Assembly: GCA_950295325.1 (NCBI GenBank)
Contig: OX485804.1
Location: 46,068,001-46,116,428 of the forward strand
Length of the DNA stretch: 48,428 nucleotides
Direction: 5' to 3'
From: Polytrichum commune
Lineage: Eukaryota; Streptophyta; Polytrichopsida; Polytrichales; Polytrichaceae
Below, one piece after another: positions 1-11,390 of this stretch (position 1 is its first letter; the number at the start of each line of letters is the position of its first letter). The notes beneath the pieces were generated by a model. That model was given only the letters and a program-made list of their open reading frames with translations, had not been told where the DNA came from and did not search any database. Position numbers and translations under genes: made by a program.

Positions 1-3000
1 GAAGTCGATTCCGCAAGGAACCCTAGGAGCTATAATCATCAGTTTCATAATGTACATGTCCTACATGGGTTTATGGGCTGCGGTCGCCCAGAGAGATTAC
101 CTGCTGGGCAACATTGGAGGGGCACATGCGATGCTGATGGTTGTGAGGGAAGTGGCTTATCCTCTCGCCATCTTAACGGAGCTTGGAATCATCATAGCTT
201 CAATCTCCCAAGCTATGCAATGCCTCATTGTCTCACCCCGCCTGCTTCAGGTAAAAGCAGCTTCACTCTGCCTCAAAACTTGGAAGAAACATCATAATCG
301 CTCGCGCTTATCATTTTAATACGAGACATAATTTATTAGATTGCCCAGGCAATTGACTATCATGGACGAACTTGAAACGAGAGTGGTCTTTTAGAGTTAC
401 AAGCTGCAAGGTTTTTCTTCAACTTTGTTTCTGATGAAGTTTTCAACGTCATATGATGCGTGGCGCAGGCCATTTCTGCTGATGGAGTGGTGCCATTCTT
501 GGGACCGCTGGCGAAGATGTCAAAAAACGGAGAGCCTCGGAGGGCTTTAATGGTAACCACCGTTTTGTCCTTCGCGTTCTCAATGATGGGAAGCTTGGAT
601 ATAGTGGCGCCGCTCGTGTCTATCTGTTTTCTCACTTGTTACTCTGCACTAAACCTTTCCTGCCTGGTACTTTCAGCAGTCAATGCTCCCAGGTCAGTAC
701 ATCATCATCACTAGGAGTTAATCTTGCATACTAAATTCTTCAATTGTTTGTATTTTGGCTTTGGGAAGCATGTAGGTGCCAATCAAGAACTTCACCATAA
801 CTTCTTGTCCAATGTGATACTGTTACAGGACCTTCGGAAGGAACACATGGAAATTAATGTTGCGGTCAATCAGCTTCATTCATCTTTCTTTAATTTGCAT
901 TCCTCAAACTAACTGGGTTCATTTTATGTTCATGTGTGTTGCAGCTGGAGACCTAAGTGGAAGTACTATCACTGGTCTGCGGCGCTTGTGGGATTTTTGG
1001 CTTGCGTGGCCATGAATTTTGTGATTGTTTGGTATTGGGCTGTGGTGGCAATCGTCTTGCTCATCGGTATATATGTGTACATAGACTTCCGCCAGGTAAA
1101 ATCTCATATTTCAATCTACGAATGCAAAAGTGACGTCTTTCGTACATTGATGTTTTATTAATGTATGTGGGTGTTATTCGGTTCGTTTTTCATGTCCTCC
1201 AACTTCTACTGATTGGAGATTTACACAACCAAACTTGTGTTGCATTAGCGAATCATGATGATGCATGAGCAAAAATTGGATTGAAAATTGGAACTCCCCT
1301 AATTTAGTTATGGTTATTGGAAGTGCATGTGTGTTGATTTTGTAACTGAATACATAGGTCCTCCCAAGTGTGGAGTGGTTAATAAGTTTTGAAGACGTAG
1401 TCCAATCTCTTTTGAACATGTGTCTTTATAGTGTTTGTTCGTTGATCCTTACTGAACCACACACCACTCAAATATAGGTTTCTGATTAAGAAAACTAACC
1501 GAATAACACCTGCATACCTTACTGTGATTCTTTCCCATTAAGAGATGCTTTGTTTTACCATCTGAGGATGTAGTAGTGACGCACCAATGATTTTTTGGAC
1601 AGGTTGAGGTGAATTGGGGAACTGGGTTAGGAGGACTCTGTCTCCAGATTGCAGTGCGGGGAATTTTATCCGTCGGGGATGAAGCGCGTTACACTGTGAA
1701 TTGGCGTCCACAGCTCCTCTGCCTGTCGAAGCCACGGTCTGCATGGACTGATAATGATCATGCAGGCCACCAATTTCTCTTCTTTGCTTCTCAGCTCAAG
1801 AAGGTGTGTGCTGGTTTTGAATTGGTCCAATTCTCACATTATTATTGCAAGCTGTGAAACAACATCTGAAATTGATGTTTACAATGACTGTCAATACGCA
1901 TACAAAGCTTGATTGCCTTTGAGAAAACCTGTCTTTTGATTAGCTAATAACACTGGACAATTAACTTCAGGCTGATGTATTTTTTTGCACCAATGTGTTG
2001 ATCAGAAGAGGCTGTTAGAGTTTGCATTTTGGTTTTCCATTTCAGTTGAAATAATGTTTGTGATGGTTTCAAACTTTGTGGAACATAGGGTCAAGGGCTG
2101 TATGTGGTAACTGCTATTCTTGAAGGCAAGTTGGGGGAGAATGCCGCCCAAGCTACTGCTGAAAAGGTGCTTGTCTACTATAAATTGGGTATCAATAGAA
2201 TGGTCTAATTTCATTCCTACAACTTCTGTTTTACCGTTCTCACAGAATTTCCTGTTCATCGTTTACTGTTAGCTCAATATCTTGGCCTGAATATTAGACC
2301 TAAGTAGTGTGCAATTTTGGCAATCACCTTTGCAGGTTGAGCTTGACAATCGTATGAATGCATCAAAAGTTACTGGATTTGGGAGAGTGTTGATTGCACC
2401 TACATACCGTGAAGGCAAGACGTATGCTATACAGTCTTCAGGTCTGGGAAGCTTAGAGCCTAATACTTTGGTTCAAGGTTGGCCTACAAAGTGGCGAGAG
2501 CCAGGACATGAAGATACCGCTGAGGTAAAACTTTGTATCCTTTCTGCAAGCTGTCCATTTCTTCAAAGTATATACTTCAGATAACCTTGATCTCAGAAAA
2601 TGAAAACGTCAATGTTAGTCAGTTACAACAGATACTGTGACTCACATCGATTATGCATGTTCAAGAACTTAAGACAAGCAATGAGCTTCAAAGTGTTCTT
2701 TATCATCAAAGATTTAGTGCTATTATGCTATTTTCTTATTCATTTGCATCATATGTTATTTGATTATGCTTATGATATCAATTCCATCACCACATGTGTC
2801 TTGCCATGTGCAGATTTTGCTAGAGACGTTGACAGAATGTCGCGCTGTGGACAAGGCAGTCCTCTTGTGTGTAAATCTGGACCGGTTCCCGGCGATTGAT
2901 GAATTTCAGGAGGGAACAATTGATGTCTGGTGGATTGTTCACGACGGAGGTTTGCTGTTGCTTCTGGCCCATCTTCTGCAACAACACAAGATATGGCGGA

Positions 3001-5318
3001 AATGTAAACTCCGCGTGCATACTGTGGCTGAGAAACTTGATAACTCAGAAGTAGTGAAGAAAAATCTGGAAAAGCTCTTAGAGCTGGTAAGCACTTCATG
3101 TCACTTTATGCCAATTTGTATCCTTGCTTTTGGACTTGAGAGAGATTCGGTGATTCAACACTTTGCATCCCCGATTCAGAAATTTTTGTGCTGTTGGTTT
3201 GATCTTTTCTTCAGGTACGAATCAGAGCTGAGGTTCAGGTGTTGGAGATGGACGAGTCGGAACTAGCACCTTACACATTCGATTACACACTTCGGGCAGA
3301 AGAGGCCAGAGATTACGCTGAGAAAGTTGCTATGTACTGGTCAGTCATCTGCAAGAATCAACTCCTGAATTGCATATGCATACCTGATAAATTTGTTCAG
3401 AGTTAACGACCTCCATTTCCAAGTTACAATGTGTTTTTACTAACATGCCCTTGTTCTGACAATCCGAATGGATTGTATTTGAACGTCTCATGAAAATCGG
3501 CACCCGAGTTCACTAATTATAGGGGTTCACTACCCATCTGCGTGAAAGGGGCATTTTATGGGCTGTAATGCAGTGGTCCATCATGAGAATAATCCACCAA
3601 TTAAAAGAATATTTGTAGAATATTTTAAATATGCCCTATCTTACTTATGACCTCCTTCATCACATTTGTTGGATACCGATATTAAAATTGGAATTTTAAA
3701 TGGAGTGTGTCTGAAGGTCTCATAGAATTGGCACTTCGTGGATCTGTGTTGGCAGCAAGAGCATTGAACAAAGAGGAGCAGCTGACAAGGCTGACCGACG
3801 ACTGTCTTTTGAGATGCCCAGAGCAAATGATCAGAAGGCGAAGGACGGGTTGCCCAAATTCCAGGTCCGTGACCTTGAAGGATCTAGCAAAACGCGTCGA
3901 AAGAAGGAGAGGAGTGGGCGGCGGGATTGGGGCTCTCCATCCCGAGGACCAACAGAAAGTAAGCAATCATCAGGATAAGTCCACAAGTATAATGCCTTCA
4001 GTAATATTGATGTAATCCGGTCAGGTCAAACTTCTCGGTTCCAGTTAGATGCTGGCATTTGACAGAGATTCAACAAAGTGGCCATCAACCTTACGACAAA
4101 TTGCCGATGTTCGCAAGCATAATGCCTTCGGTACCATTGATGTGATCCAGTCAGATCAAATTTTTTGGTTCCAGTTAGATACTGGCATTTGACAGAGATT
4201 GAACAAAGTTGCCATCAACGTACGGCAAATTGCCAAGTTCACAAAAATGCCTTCAGTGATATTGATGTAATCTACTTAGGCCAAACTCTTTGGTTCCACT
4301 TCAATGCTTGCAATTGACAGAGATTCATCAACAAAGTGGCCATCAACCCTACAAGTTGCTGCGTTCACAAGAATAATGCCTTCAGTAACATTGATGTGAT
4401 CCAGTCAGGTCACGCGTTTCTGGTCCAGTTAGATGCTTGCATTTGACAGAGGTTGGCCATTAACCCTATTATGGCAATCTTGCAGGTCCCAAGCATGGTA
4501 AGGATGCTTTCCCAGTGATTCTGAACTCGGCCAACAAACAAAGCTCATCTTCAGTGGGGCCCTCGTTACTTCCACATTCGCCCGACCGTGGATCGTCCAC
4601 AACGGCATCATCCCCATCACGAAGCCTAGAGAATTCTCCCATGGCCTCACCAATGCACAACAATCCAAGGAAGAAATCCCACAGCCTGGATTTGGAGAGA
4701 GGTTCTTCTTTCGTACCCGAAGAGGAAGCAGCGCCTCAGACCCAGCCCAAGAGGTTAGTCTCCAACCTCGTAGTCAATACAACCCGGGATGGAACTTCTG
4801 CAAAGCCGAAGAAGGAAGCACACTGGGCAGACAGGGACGAGTCCTCCGATGACGCAAAATCTTGTAACAACCACAACAACATCAACAAGGAGATTGTGGT
4901 TGATGTGCGTGATGGTCGTGACTCGGACAATGAAGGGGGTGATGATTCAGGCTCGGGTGACAATGATGATGATGACGACGACGATGGTGCTTCGTCACGA
5001 CGCTCGACCAGCCACGTGTACCCGGGCTCCCCGGGAGGGTATGGGGGTGGCACGTTGGAAGATGTGCCGGAGCCCATGAGACGGACGTGGTCGAGTTTTA
5101 GCCAAAATTTCTCCCCGCGAACCCTAAATGACATTATTGTGGAGCAGTCCCGAGACGCGCAGCTGATCCTCATCAACCTCCCGGACCATTACGAAGGCAT
5201 GCAGCCCAGCCGCTACATGGAGTATTGTGAGGATCTGTGCAAAGGGTTGCAAAGAGTCCTCCTCGTTCATGGGACAGGCAAGGAGCTCTGGGGTGGCCAA
5301 GCTCACCTTGGATTGTAA
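1..5318 (+). CDS. KCC-like cation-chloride cotransporter, 3' part (N-terminus outside window)
   Basis: Exons read from frame and GT-AG sites: 1-250, 469-692, 945-1095, 1603-1803, 2089-2166, 2336-2524, 2814-3086, 3215-3339, 3717-3958, 4486-5318; all phases join without a stop, giving about 854 residues. Animal KCCs are about 1100 residues, so roughly the first 300 are off the left edge. The first three exons encode the last membrane helices (SIPQGTLGAI, then WRPKWKYYHW followed by two helices ending VAIVLLIGIYVYIDF). The rest is the cytosolic SLC12 C-terminal domain, with NWRPQLLCL, GTIDVWWIVHDGG, HKIWRKCKLRVHTVAE and LNDIIVEQSRDAQLILINLP. These match the metazoan KCC consensus closely and angiosperm CCC1 less well. 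The family carries out electroneutral K+/Cl- symport across membranes. Exon 10 adds a Ser-rich, Asp-run linker. The 3339/3717 junction has a weak acceptor and is the least certain. The protein ends KELWGGQAHLGL rather than the usual family terminus. Confidence 0.88.
1163..1517. mobile_element. MITE-like element in a KCC intron
   Basis: Within intron 1096-1602, the sequence GTGTTATTCGGTT with flanking bases (about 1165-1190) returns as its reverse complement at about 1485-1517, so the intron carries a roughly 350 bp unit with terminal inverted repeats of about 25 bp. No coding capacity is visible. A clean target duplication could not be fixed. The right half contains TAGTCCAATCTCT (near 1398), also found at 6771 and 7605, so parts of it are dispersed in the window. 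Confidence 0.55.
3970..4470. repeat. Four-copy tandem repeat, period about 128 bp, in the last KCC intron
   Basis: The block AATGCCTTC(A/G)GT..ATTGATGT recurs at 3991, 4121, 4246 and 4375 (spacings 130, 125 and 129). Each copy is followed by similar text (TCCAGTTAGAT, TTTGACAGAGATT, GGCCATCAAC). The array fills the intron 3959-4485 and stops about 15-25 bases before the acceptor at 4485. Copies are diverged by roughly 10-20 percent, so the expansion is not recent. It has no coding meaning. Confidence 0.85.
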
Positions 5319-6230
5319 GACTACCTATTTTTCCAGCTCTTGTACAAAACATCCATGCCCCACTTGTATACTCATCACTACTTTGGGCCGGCCAGGCCCG
5401 CTGCACCCATGCATATGAATTAACGTCCTCGGTGATCCCCGCAATGTCTGTTCCAACATGCATCGGTGGCTCAAATTCAAGATTCAAGGCCTTTACCCAG
5501 ATCCCATGGGAACTCCGAGGTTAAGCCGCCTAAGGCCGGAACCGGATATTTTCAACGGAAGCTAGGAGCTCTCCCTTGGGGGAGATAGGTGCCGACCGGC
5601 TTGTCCACGCCCGTTCAAGGCGTTTACCTTTGAAAGGAGGCAGTAGTAGTCGTCGGGGGCCCGCTAGTTCTCGTGATGCCCGTTGCAGGATTCCATGCAG
5701 ACTTACACCAACTCGATTACGAAGCGATACCATAATTCACGCCGGTGGCAACGTCGGAGTCGTCTTTCTTTTGTTTCTTCTATGTTCAACATGTGGCCGT
5801 TGAACCCCCGACCAGGGGCGTCTGCCCAATGGCGCAAGCGAGTGAGCTGCGTCAAAGCCCATGTACCCCTCGCCGTTCTAAAGTTCTAAAATATACTCAT
5901 ACGCTTGATGAGACATAGCTGGATGCTGCTGCACCGTGGACTCAATTTTGATCAAATTGCTATTTTGAAAGCTCCAAGAGGAACAGTCATTGCAAGTCAT
6001 GCTATTAGGTTAGAGGAGTGTTTGGAAGTGTCGAAACTCCCAACACCCGGAGGCTCCGGTTTTCTTGGTGCACGCAGCTGGGGGATGAAATGGGGAGTCG
6101 GGACATCCGTGCCCAGTCGAGGTGAACTACAATTCTACAACAATCTGGTATGTAAAATGGCCGCAGCAAACACCTCAAATATATACGGAGTAACTCTAAG
6201 CGAAGAATGAATGTGGTCAAGAACATCTTC
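5319..6230. other. KCC 3' flank with a dispersed repeat
   Basis: This is presumably the 3' UTR and downstream flank of the cotransporter gene. A GTAAGA donor-like site at 5315-5320 overlaps the stop codon, so an alternative 3' end is possible. The middle (5536-5770) is a repeat described separately. The remainder is more G+C-rich than the intergenic DNA further right but shows no recognised protein. The open frames here are short and have no family motif. Confidence 0.4.
5536..5770 (+). repeat. Dispersed repeat, copy 1 (CpG-rich copy)
   Basis: About 235 bases align in the same order with 25425-25670: ACCGGATATTTTCAAC, CTTTGGGGGAGATAGGTGC, CACCTTTGAAA and GGCAAC..CGGAGTC all recur. Many differences are C-to-T or G-to-A at CpG sites, with this copy keeping CG where the other has TG or CA. 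That suggests this copy is younger or less methylated. It has no open frame of note; the class is not recognised (a SINE-like or other non-autonomous element is possible). Confidence 0.75.
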
Positions 6231-7008
6231 GGTGAATCATCGCTTGTGGACTGATGTAATTTCTACAGATTACGAGCTCGTCTCGATTGAGCACATTAGC
6301 ATGTGTTACTACTGTACAGTAATTCACTAACAATAGAACATAAGCTTTGGGAATCACTCGACCAGTGTGTATCAGTTTGTCTCTTGCATTTATAAAGTAC
6401 TGGCTCATATCAAGTTGCTGGCAATGGCTTTGCTATCTTCAAACCTTACTGCAATGTACCAGATCAACGCTCTACCAGACTAGTTACTGAAACTTGCATT
6501 TTTAAGGTAGACGCAGATGATTATCTGGACACTTTTCTCTCTGCTCTTCTCATAGGATATGAAACACGCAATTACGCAGTGCAAGGTGATTAGCAGATGT
6601 TATCTGTATCGTGCCTGTAGCCATTTGCCTCATTTGAAGCTCATAATTTTTTGAGCTTTCATATGAATATCTTATTCATTATTAAATTGTAAACTCCAGT
6701 GCTCATTAACTGGTCTTATACCCCCCCTCCCCAGTCATGTCTCTTGAATGGTTTGCATATTTTGAGCACATAGTCCAATCTCTGTTAGGCACATGTCTTT
6801 GTTGTGTTTGTTTTTAGATTCACACCTATCCACATATCACTCAAATATAGGTGTTCATATAATTCTTATGGTGTCCATATAATTCTCGTGGTGGATTAAC
6901 ACACGTCTACCTGAGCATAATACTAGTGCAACTGAAACTAACAACTAGAAAATTGCTCCACATCTCACAAAACGTCTGTGCAAACTGCACTACACTTTTT
7001 TTTGTATA
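6231..7008. other. Intergenic DNA with one copy of a diverged direct repeat
   Basis: No gene is supported. About 6645-6930 is a diverged match to 7465-7740: CATATGAA.ATCTTATTCA, then TAGTCCAATCTCT at 6771, then AAATATAGGTGTT. The same core also sits in the KCC intron near 1398, so this is a family of old repeats. Confidence 0.45.
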
Positions 7009-7194
7009 ATTAGTGTGGGTTACCATTCGGAGTTCCGCATTGCTATAAACATTTAACTGAGAGTAGTGTGTTTTTTTACCCATAAGTGGTTGGTATGCAT
7101 ACTGCAGACTATGAAGTAACTTGATTGACAAAAAACGATGATTTCGGTAAAAAATTATAGCAACACAGAACTCCAAATGGTAACCCACGCTAAT
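7009..7194. mobile_element. Short MITE with about 46 bp inverted arms
   Basis: The left arm begins ATTAGTGTGGGTTACCATT at 7009. The right arm is its reverse complement, ending at 7194 with few mismatches (the right arm read backwards begins ATTAGCGTGGG). The loop between the arms is about 95 bases and non-coding. The size and structure are those of a non-autonomous DNA transposon. The superfamily cannot be fixed because no clear target duplication is visible. Confidence 0.7.
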
Positions 7195-10100
7195 AGGACA
7201 ATTTGGCATATTTATGTGTGAACAAACAAAGGAGATTATATGCCTTTGGGTACAAATATATGTTAGGTTACCTACTCATGAACTAGTCTAAAAGCAACAT
7301 TTTAACAAACATTGGTAACAGTGACTAGGATGCAAGTGGCCAATCATGTACGAACTGGAAATGTTAACGTAGAGATGGGTCTTGTAATTGTTGCTTTTTC
7401 TAGCATGTAAAGTACATTAGTATGACATGGTTAGCAAAATCCAAATCAAGGCCGTACTCACTTTCCTTGTAATTTTTGGAGTTCATATGAAAATCTTATT
7501 CACTATCAAGTGCAGATTCTCGTACTTATTAAATGGTTGTATAGGTCTCCCCTCTCAATTATCTTGATTATGAAGCTTAGAATGGTTACCATCTTTTGAT
7601 CAACTAGTCCAATCTCTTTTGAACACATATCTTTTTGACAACCGTTCTTGGAGCCATACTTAAGTACATACTACTCATATATATAGGTATTTTATTAAGA
7701 TAAGCATTGGAATTAGGCATGTCTACCTTATGCATAGCTCCCCCATGTGTTGTAAACTTCCCATAAAATTGTCACATATGGAAATTTAGAGATTTGTGGC
7801 AAAAATTAAATTTCTTGCCAAGAATACCAACCCCCACAAGAGCATTGGTCTAACAAGGGGTAAGGTAGACAACTCTTATTCGGTTATTATTCTTATTAGG
7901 GCACCCATAATTGAAAGGTATGTGGTTTGGTGTGGCTCCAAGAACGGATACCAAAAAACTATGTGTTTGAAAGAGATTGGATTGCGTGCTCAAAACATGG
8001 AAAACATTCTAGGACCATTAGTCAACATAATTGTGGAGGACCTATATGACCAGTTAAGGAGCACGAGAATCTTCACTTTGATAATGCATAAGATATTCAT
8101 ATGAGCTCACGTGTATGAGCTCCAAAAATGATGATGAAAGTGACTATTGTAGCCATAACATTGCTAAGAGGTGGTATTTTGTCCTCTTTTTAAATACGGG
8201 GTACGACCTCCGTGCTCTATAGCGTTTAAAACTAGGATTATGTGTATTTGGATTTATGCATGATTTTTGGACAATTCCAACCACCAATATGATGTACACT
8301 ACATCGCAAAACCACACAAGTATGGTGGATGGCAAACATGGAATACAACACATTCAAAGTTGTGGTTGTTTTTGTTGTTGTCATGTGATGAATCTGTCCC
8401 CACAAGTGCACATCCCTTATTATTTTTGGACAAGTGGTTTGTCCAAATATAGTTAAATTCTAGTTAAGTTATAGCCGTCCTTGGTATTTCTCTAGTGAAA
8501 TAATATACAAATCGAAAGCTCTGGCCTATGAGGGATTTGAACGTTTTGTTCCTAGATTTCATTGTTTTATTCCCAGATCTCAATGTCCGCATGTTGGGCC
8601 CACATAACATGTTGAGCTTGCTATGTCATGTTATGGTCTTGATTTGAATTTGCTAACCATCCAGTATCAATAGTGTATTTCATACACTGGGAGAAGTGCG
8701 TTGGTTGGAAAAAAAAAAAGCATTGTAAGACCCATCTACCTTAAGTTAGAAATTTTATGATGGAATCCGTACTGTTGATGGATTTTTTTTATTAGCTATT
8801 GTTCACAAGTGTATATTTGGTTTCAAGCAGCCCTCCACCATCACATCTCAAAATGCAAGTGACCAATGTTTAATGTTGAGTTACTATTGATGTAAAACCT
8901 TCTGGGTTGAATATCTCCCAATAGCTAACTCAACATCTAGCTAGTTGCATTCAATTCAACTCATAATATAACCTTTGAAGTCTTGACACTCTAAAATGTA
9001 GAAATGATACCTAGATTGGAATTCTAATCTTAATTTTGGAGCATTGATTTGATTTTGTTGCTTGATGTCATCGGTACAATGTGATATAAGTTGATAGGTA
9101 TATGAATTTAGAGGTTTATGATGCATACGGATATACCTATCACCAAATTATGGCAATGCGGTATTAGATAATGGCATTATATTTAAATTAAATGATCAGA
9201 GATTGGCATGATTAAATGATGGATATGACAAGTATTGGAGCCTAGTGGACTATGCAGGGAACCATTTTTTCAACCCAACTACTTTTTGGTGATGGATGTT
9301 CATAAAAGGAGGTTAAACAAAAGAATAAAAAAAGTTCTTAGCTCAAGCATTACCTCATATCATTACACTTTTAATAGTCCTAGTAGTGTGGGCCACAATA
9401 TCTCTCTAGAATCCACATTAATTTTCAACTCACATCAAACCTCTAGTTCAACATTAGTGTGGGTCATATTGAGTATTTTTTCTTAAGAAGTTGATATGAG
9501 TACATAAGTTTTTATTTTATGATATTTTTCCCTTTAAACTACTACTCAAGGTGTTGGTTGGAACTCTCAATAAAGACCCGACTAAAGGTATTTCCCTTTA
9601 AGTTCTCTAACACTATTTTTTTTCTAGGAAATAGCTTGAAATTGGCAAGTGAAGAACAAAGTACAAATACACACATCGTGGATTCCTAATGTTAAGGTAC
9701 CCAAAAGAAAATTGGTTGCAATCTTAAAATTCTTCATTGATAGTCTTGAGAACTTTCATGGACAACCACGTCTTTTTTTTTCTAGTTGCCCAACCCCCTC
9801 TCAATTAGAAATTTGTGCACTAAAAAACAAGCTACATACAAAGGGGGAGGGGACTTGGTCTTAAAGAAACCTAGGACCACAAACTTAAGAACTCGGTTTT
9901 ATGACCAGGCTCACATGAAGCTTGAATCAATAGCTCCTTCACAAAACCATAGAAATCTTCGTGTCTTATATTTCAAGTGGTAATACTCCATACCCCAATC
10001 AATCTTTTAGAAAAAATGCATTATATGACGATTTTCCATTGAAAAAAGGCACGATGCACCTCACATAACTCCCTCGATGACCCCCAAACTAAACTCGAGA

Positions 10101-11390
10101 GAGGAGACCCAATCAAAGATTGGACAATATGTATAATAGACAAACGCAAAGACCAAACCATGACTCAACTAAAGACAACACGCCTAAAACCTAATAGCCG
10201 ACATCTCCCTCACAACATGGTTGCAAAGGCACAAATTGCGAGCACCATACCCCAAGTTTATATGTAGATTGTAGCATATCAATGCATTGCTTTCGACGAA
10301 ATAGGACGTATTGTGCATGTTACTTAATCCTTCATGATATTCCCATGGGCCACGATTCTAAGAACCACTAGTCCTCAAGGATATAAGATATATGGGTGTT
10401 GTTTGGCTATTTTCCTTAAATGGATACCTCTATGTGGATTGGTGTGGTTGTGTGAAGATAATAGAACAAAGACCACAAACACATGTTGTTTTGAAGAGAT
10501 TGGTTATGTCTCAAATTTATTTGTTACTTTTTACATTCAATAGTGAACATAGTTGAGAGGACCTATGTATTTAGTTAAGGAATCAACAAACACGCGCTTC
10601 CAAATACCATAGCTAAATCAAGGGATGTCCAATTTCCAATCCGATTTTATGTTGATGCTTCATCATAGATTTGCTACACCGTTTATGGTATTTCGTGTCG
10701 CGTACACTATTTGTGAAGGGCCTAAACTAGATGCGTACAAGCCACAAAGTGTCACGCCCACTAAACAACCAATATGGTTCCATTCGTCAACATAAGTAAC
10801 TCCTTTAAGTGAAAAAAAATCCTACATTATGACATTTAGAGTAGCACATTGGGATACTTCAGGCGATAGTCTTGTGTTTTAGTATCCAAGCGGAAAACAT
10901 TTTCAAGTGTGCTAATGAAAAGTGTCATGTCTTACATCTTAATATGCAAGTGAAAGATGTTTTTGAGCATACTAATGGCAAGTGTCATTTGAGTACACTT
11001 TAATCAACTTGTAAACCATTGTGAGACATAGACATTCATCTCGTAAGATTATTGAACATACTCATGCCAAGATAGTAGTAAGCACACTTGAACGCCAAGG
11101 GTCCTGAGGTGACACTTATGATGATGTTATTAATCATCAATATAACTTAACATACGCCTCAAAATAAGGTAATTAAGTGACACTGTCATAAACGGTGTAG
11201 TGCAATATAAGGTCCGTTGTGTAAATATAATCGGTAGAATTTGGACAACATGAACATTGAACCAAATAACAGCCACATGCCTTATATTGTTGGTTGACCC
11301 CGTCATGCCGGAGATCCTCAAGCCTCAGAAGCACACAGCGAGCATGCCACCTCACCAGGAATGGCCCAAATGACAGGCTGGCTGGTCCGA
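7195..11390. other. Gene-free A+T-rich stretch with decayed repeats
   Basis: No exon with a recognisable family was found on either strand. Contents: the second copy of the diverged direct repeat at about 7465-7740; a small hairpin at 8874-8937 with about 17 bp arms; and similar text near 7920-8050 and 10430-10570 (GGTGTGG, GAAGAGATTGG, GAGGACCTAT) suggesting another degenerate family. The open frames are shorter than about 105 residues and lack known motifs. Confidence 0.5.
10874..10992. repeat. Two-copy tandem repeat of about 60 bp
   Basis: The unit runs from a TTAGTATCCAAG or TTAATATGCAAG start through AAA.ATTTT to GTGCTAATG or ATACTAATG and ends AAGTGTCAT. It occurs twice in a row with moderate divergence. 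Nothing suggests a function. Confidence 0.5.

Noticed and set aside
4736-5176. 146-codon open frame on the minus strand opposite KCC exon 10
   Set aside because: Shadow of the Ser/Asp-rich linker (poly-Ser from antisense GAT/GTC repeats); the plus frame continues KCC homology.
6645-7740. Diverged direct repeats at 6645-6930 and 7465-7740 as LTRs of a retrotransposon
   Set aside because: They are only about 830 bases apart start to start, show no TG..CA ends, no primer-binding site or coding between them, and the same core occurs alone near 1398.
7796-8104. 102-codon plus-strand frame as a possible gene
   Set aside because: No recognised domain, A+T-rich composition like its surroundings, and partial similarity to other intergenic text at 10430-10570 indicates a decayed repeat.
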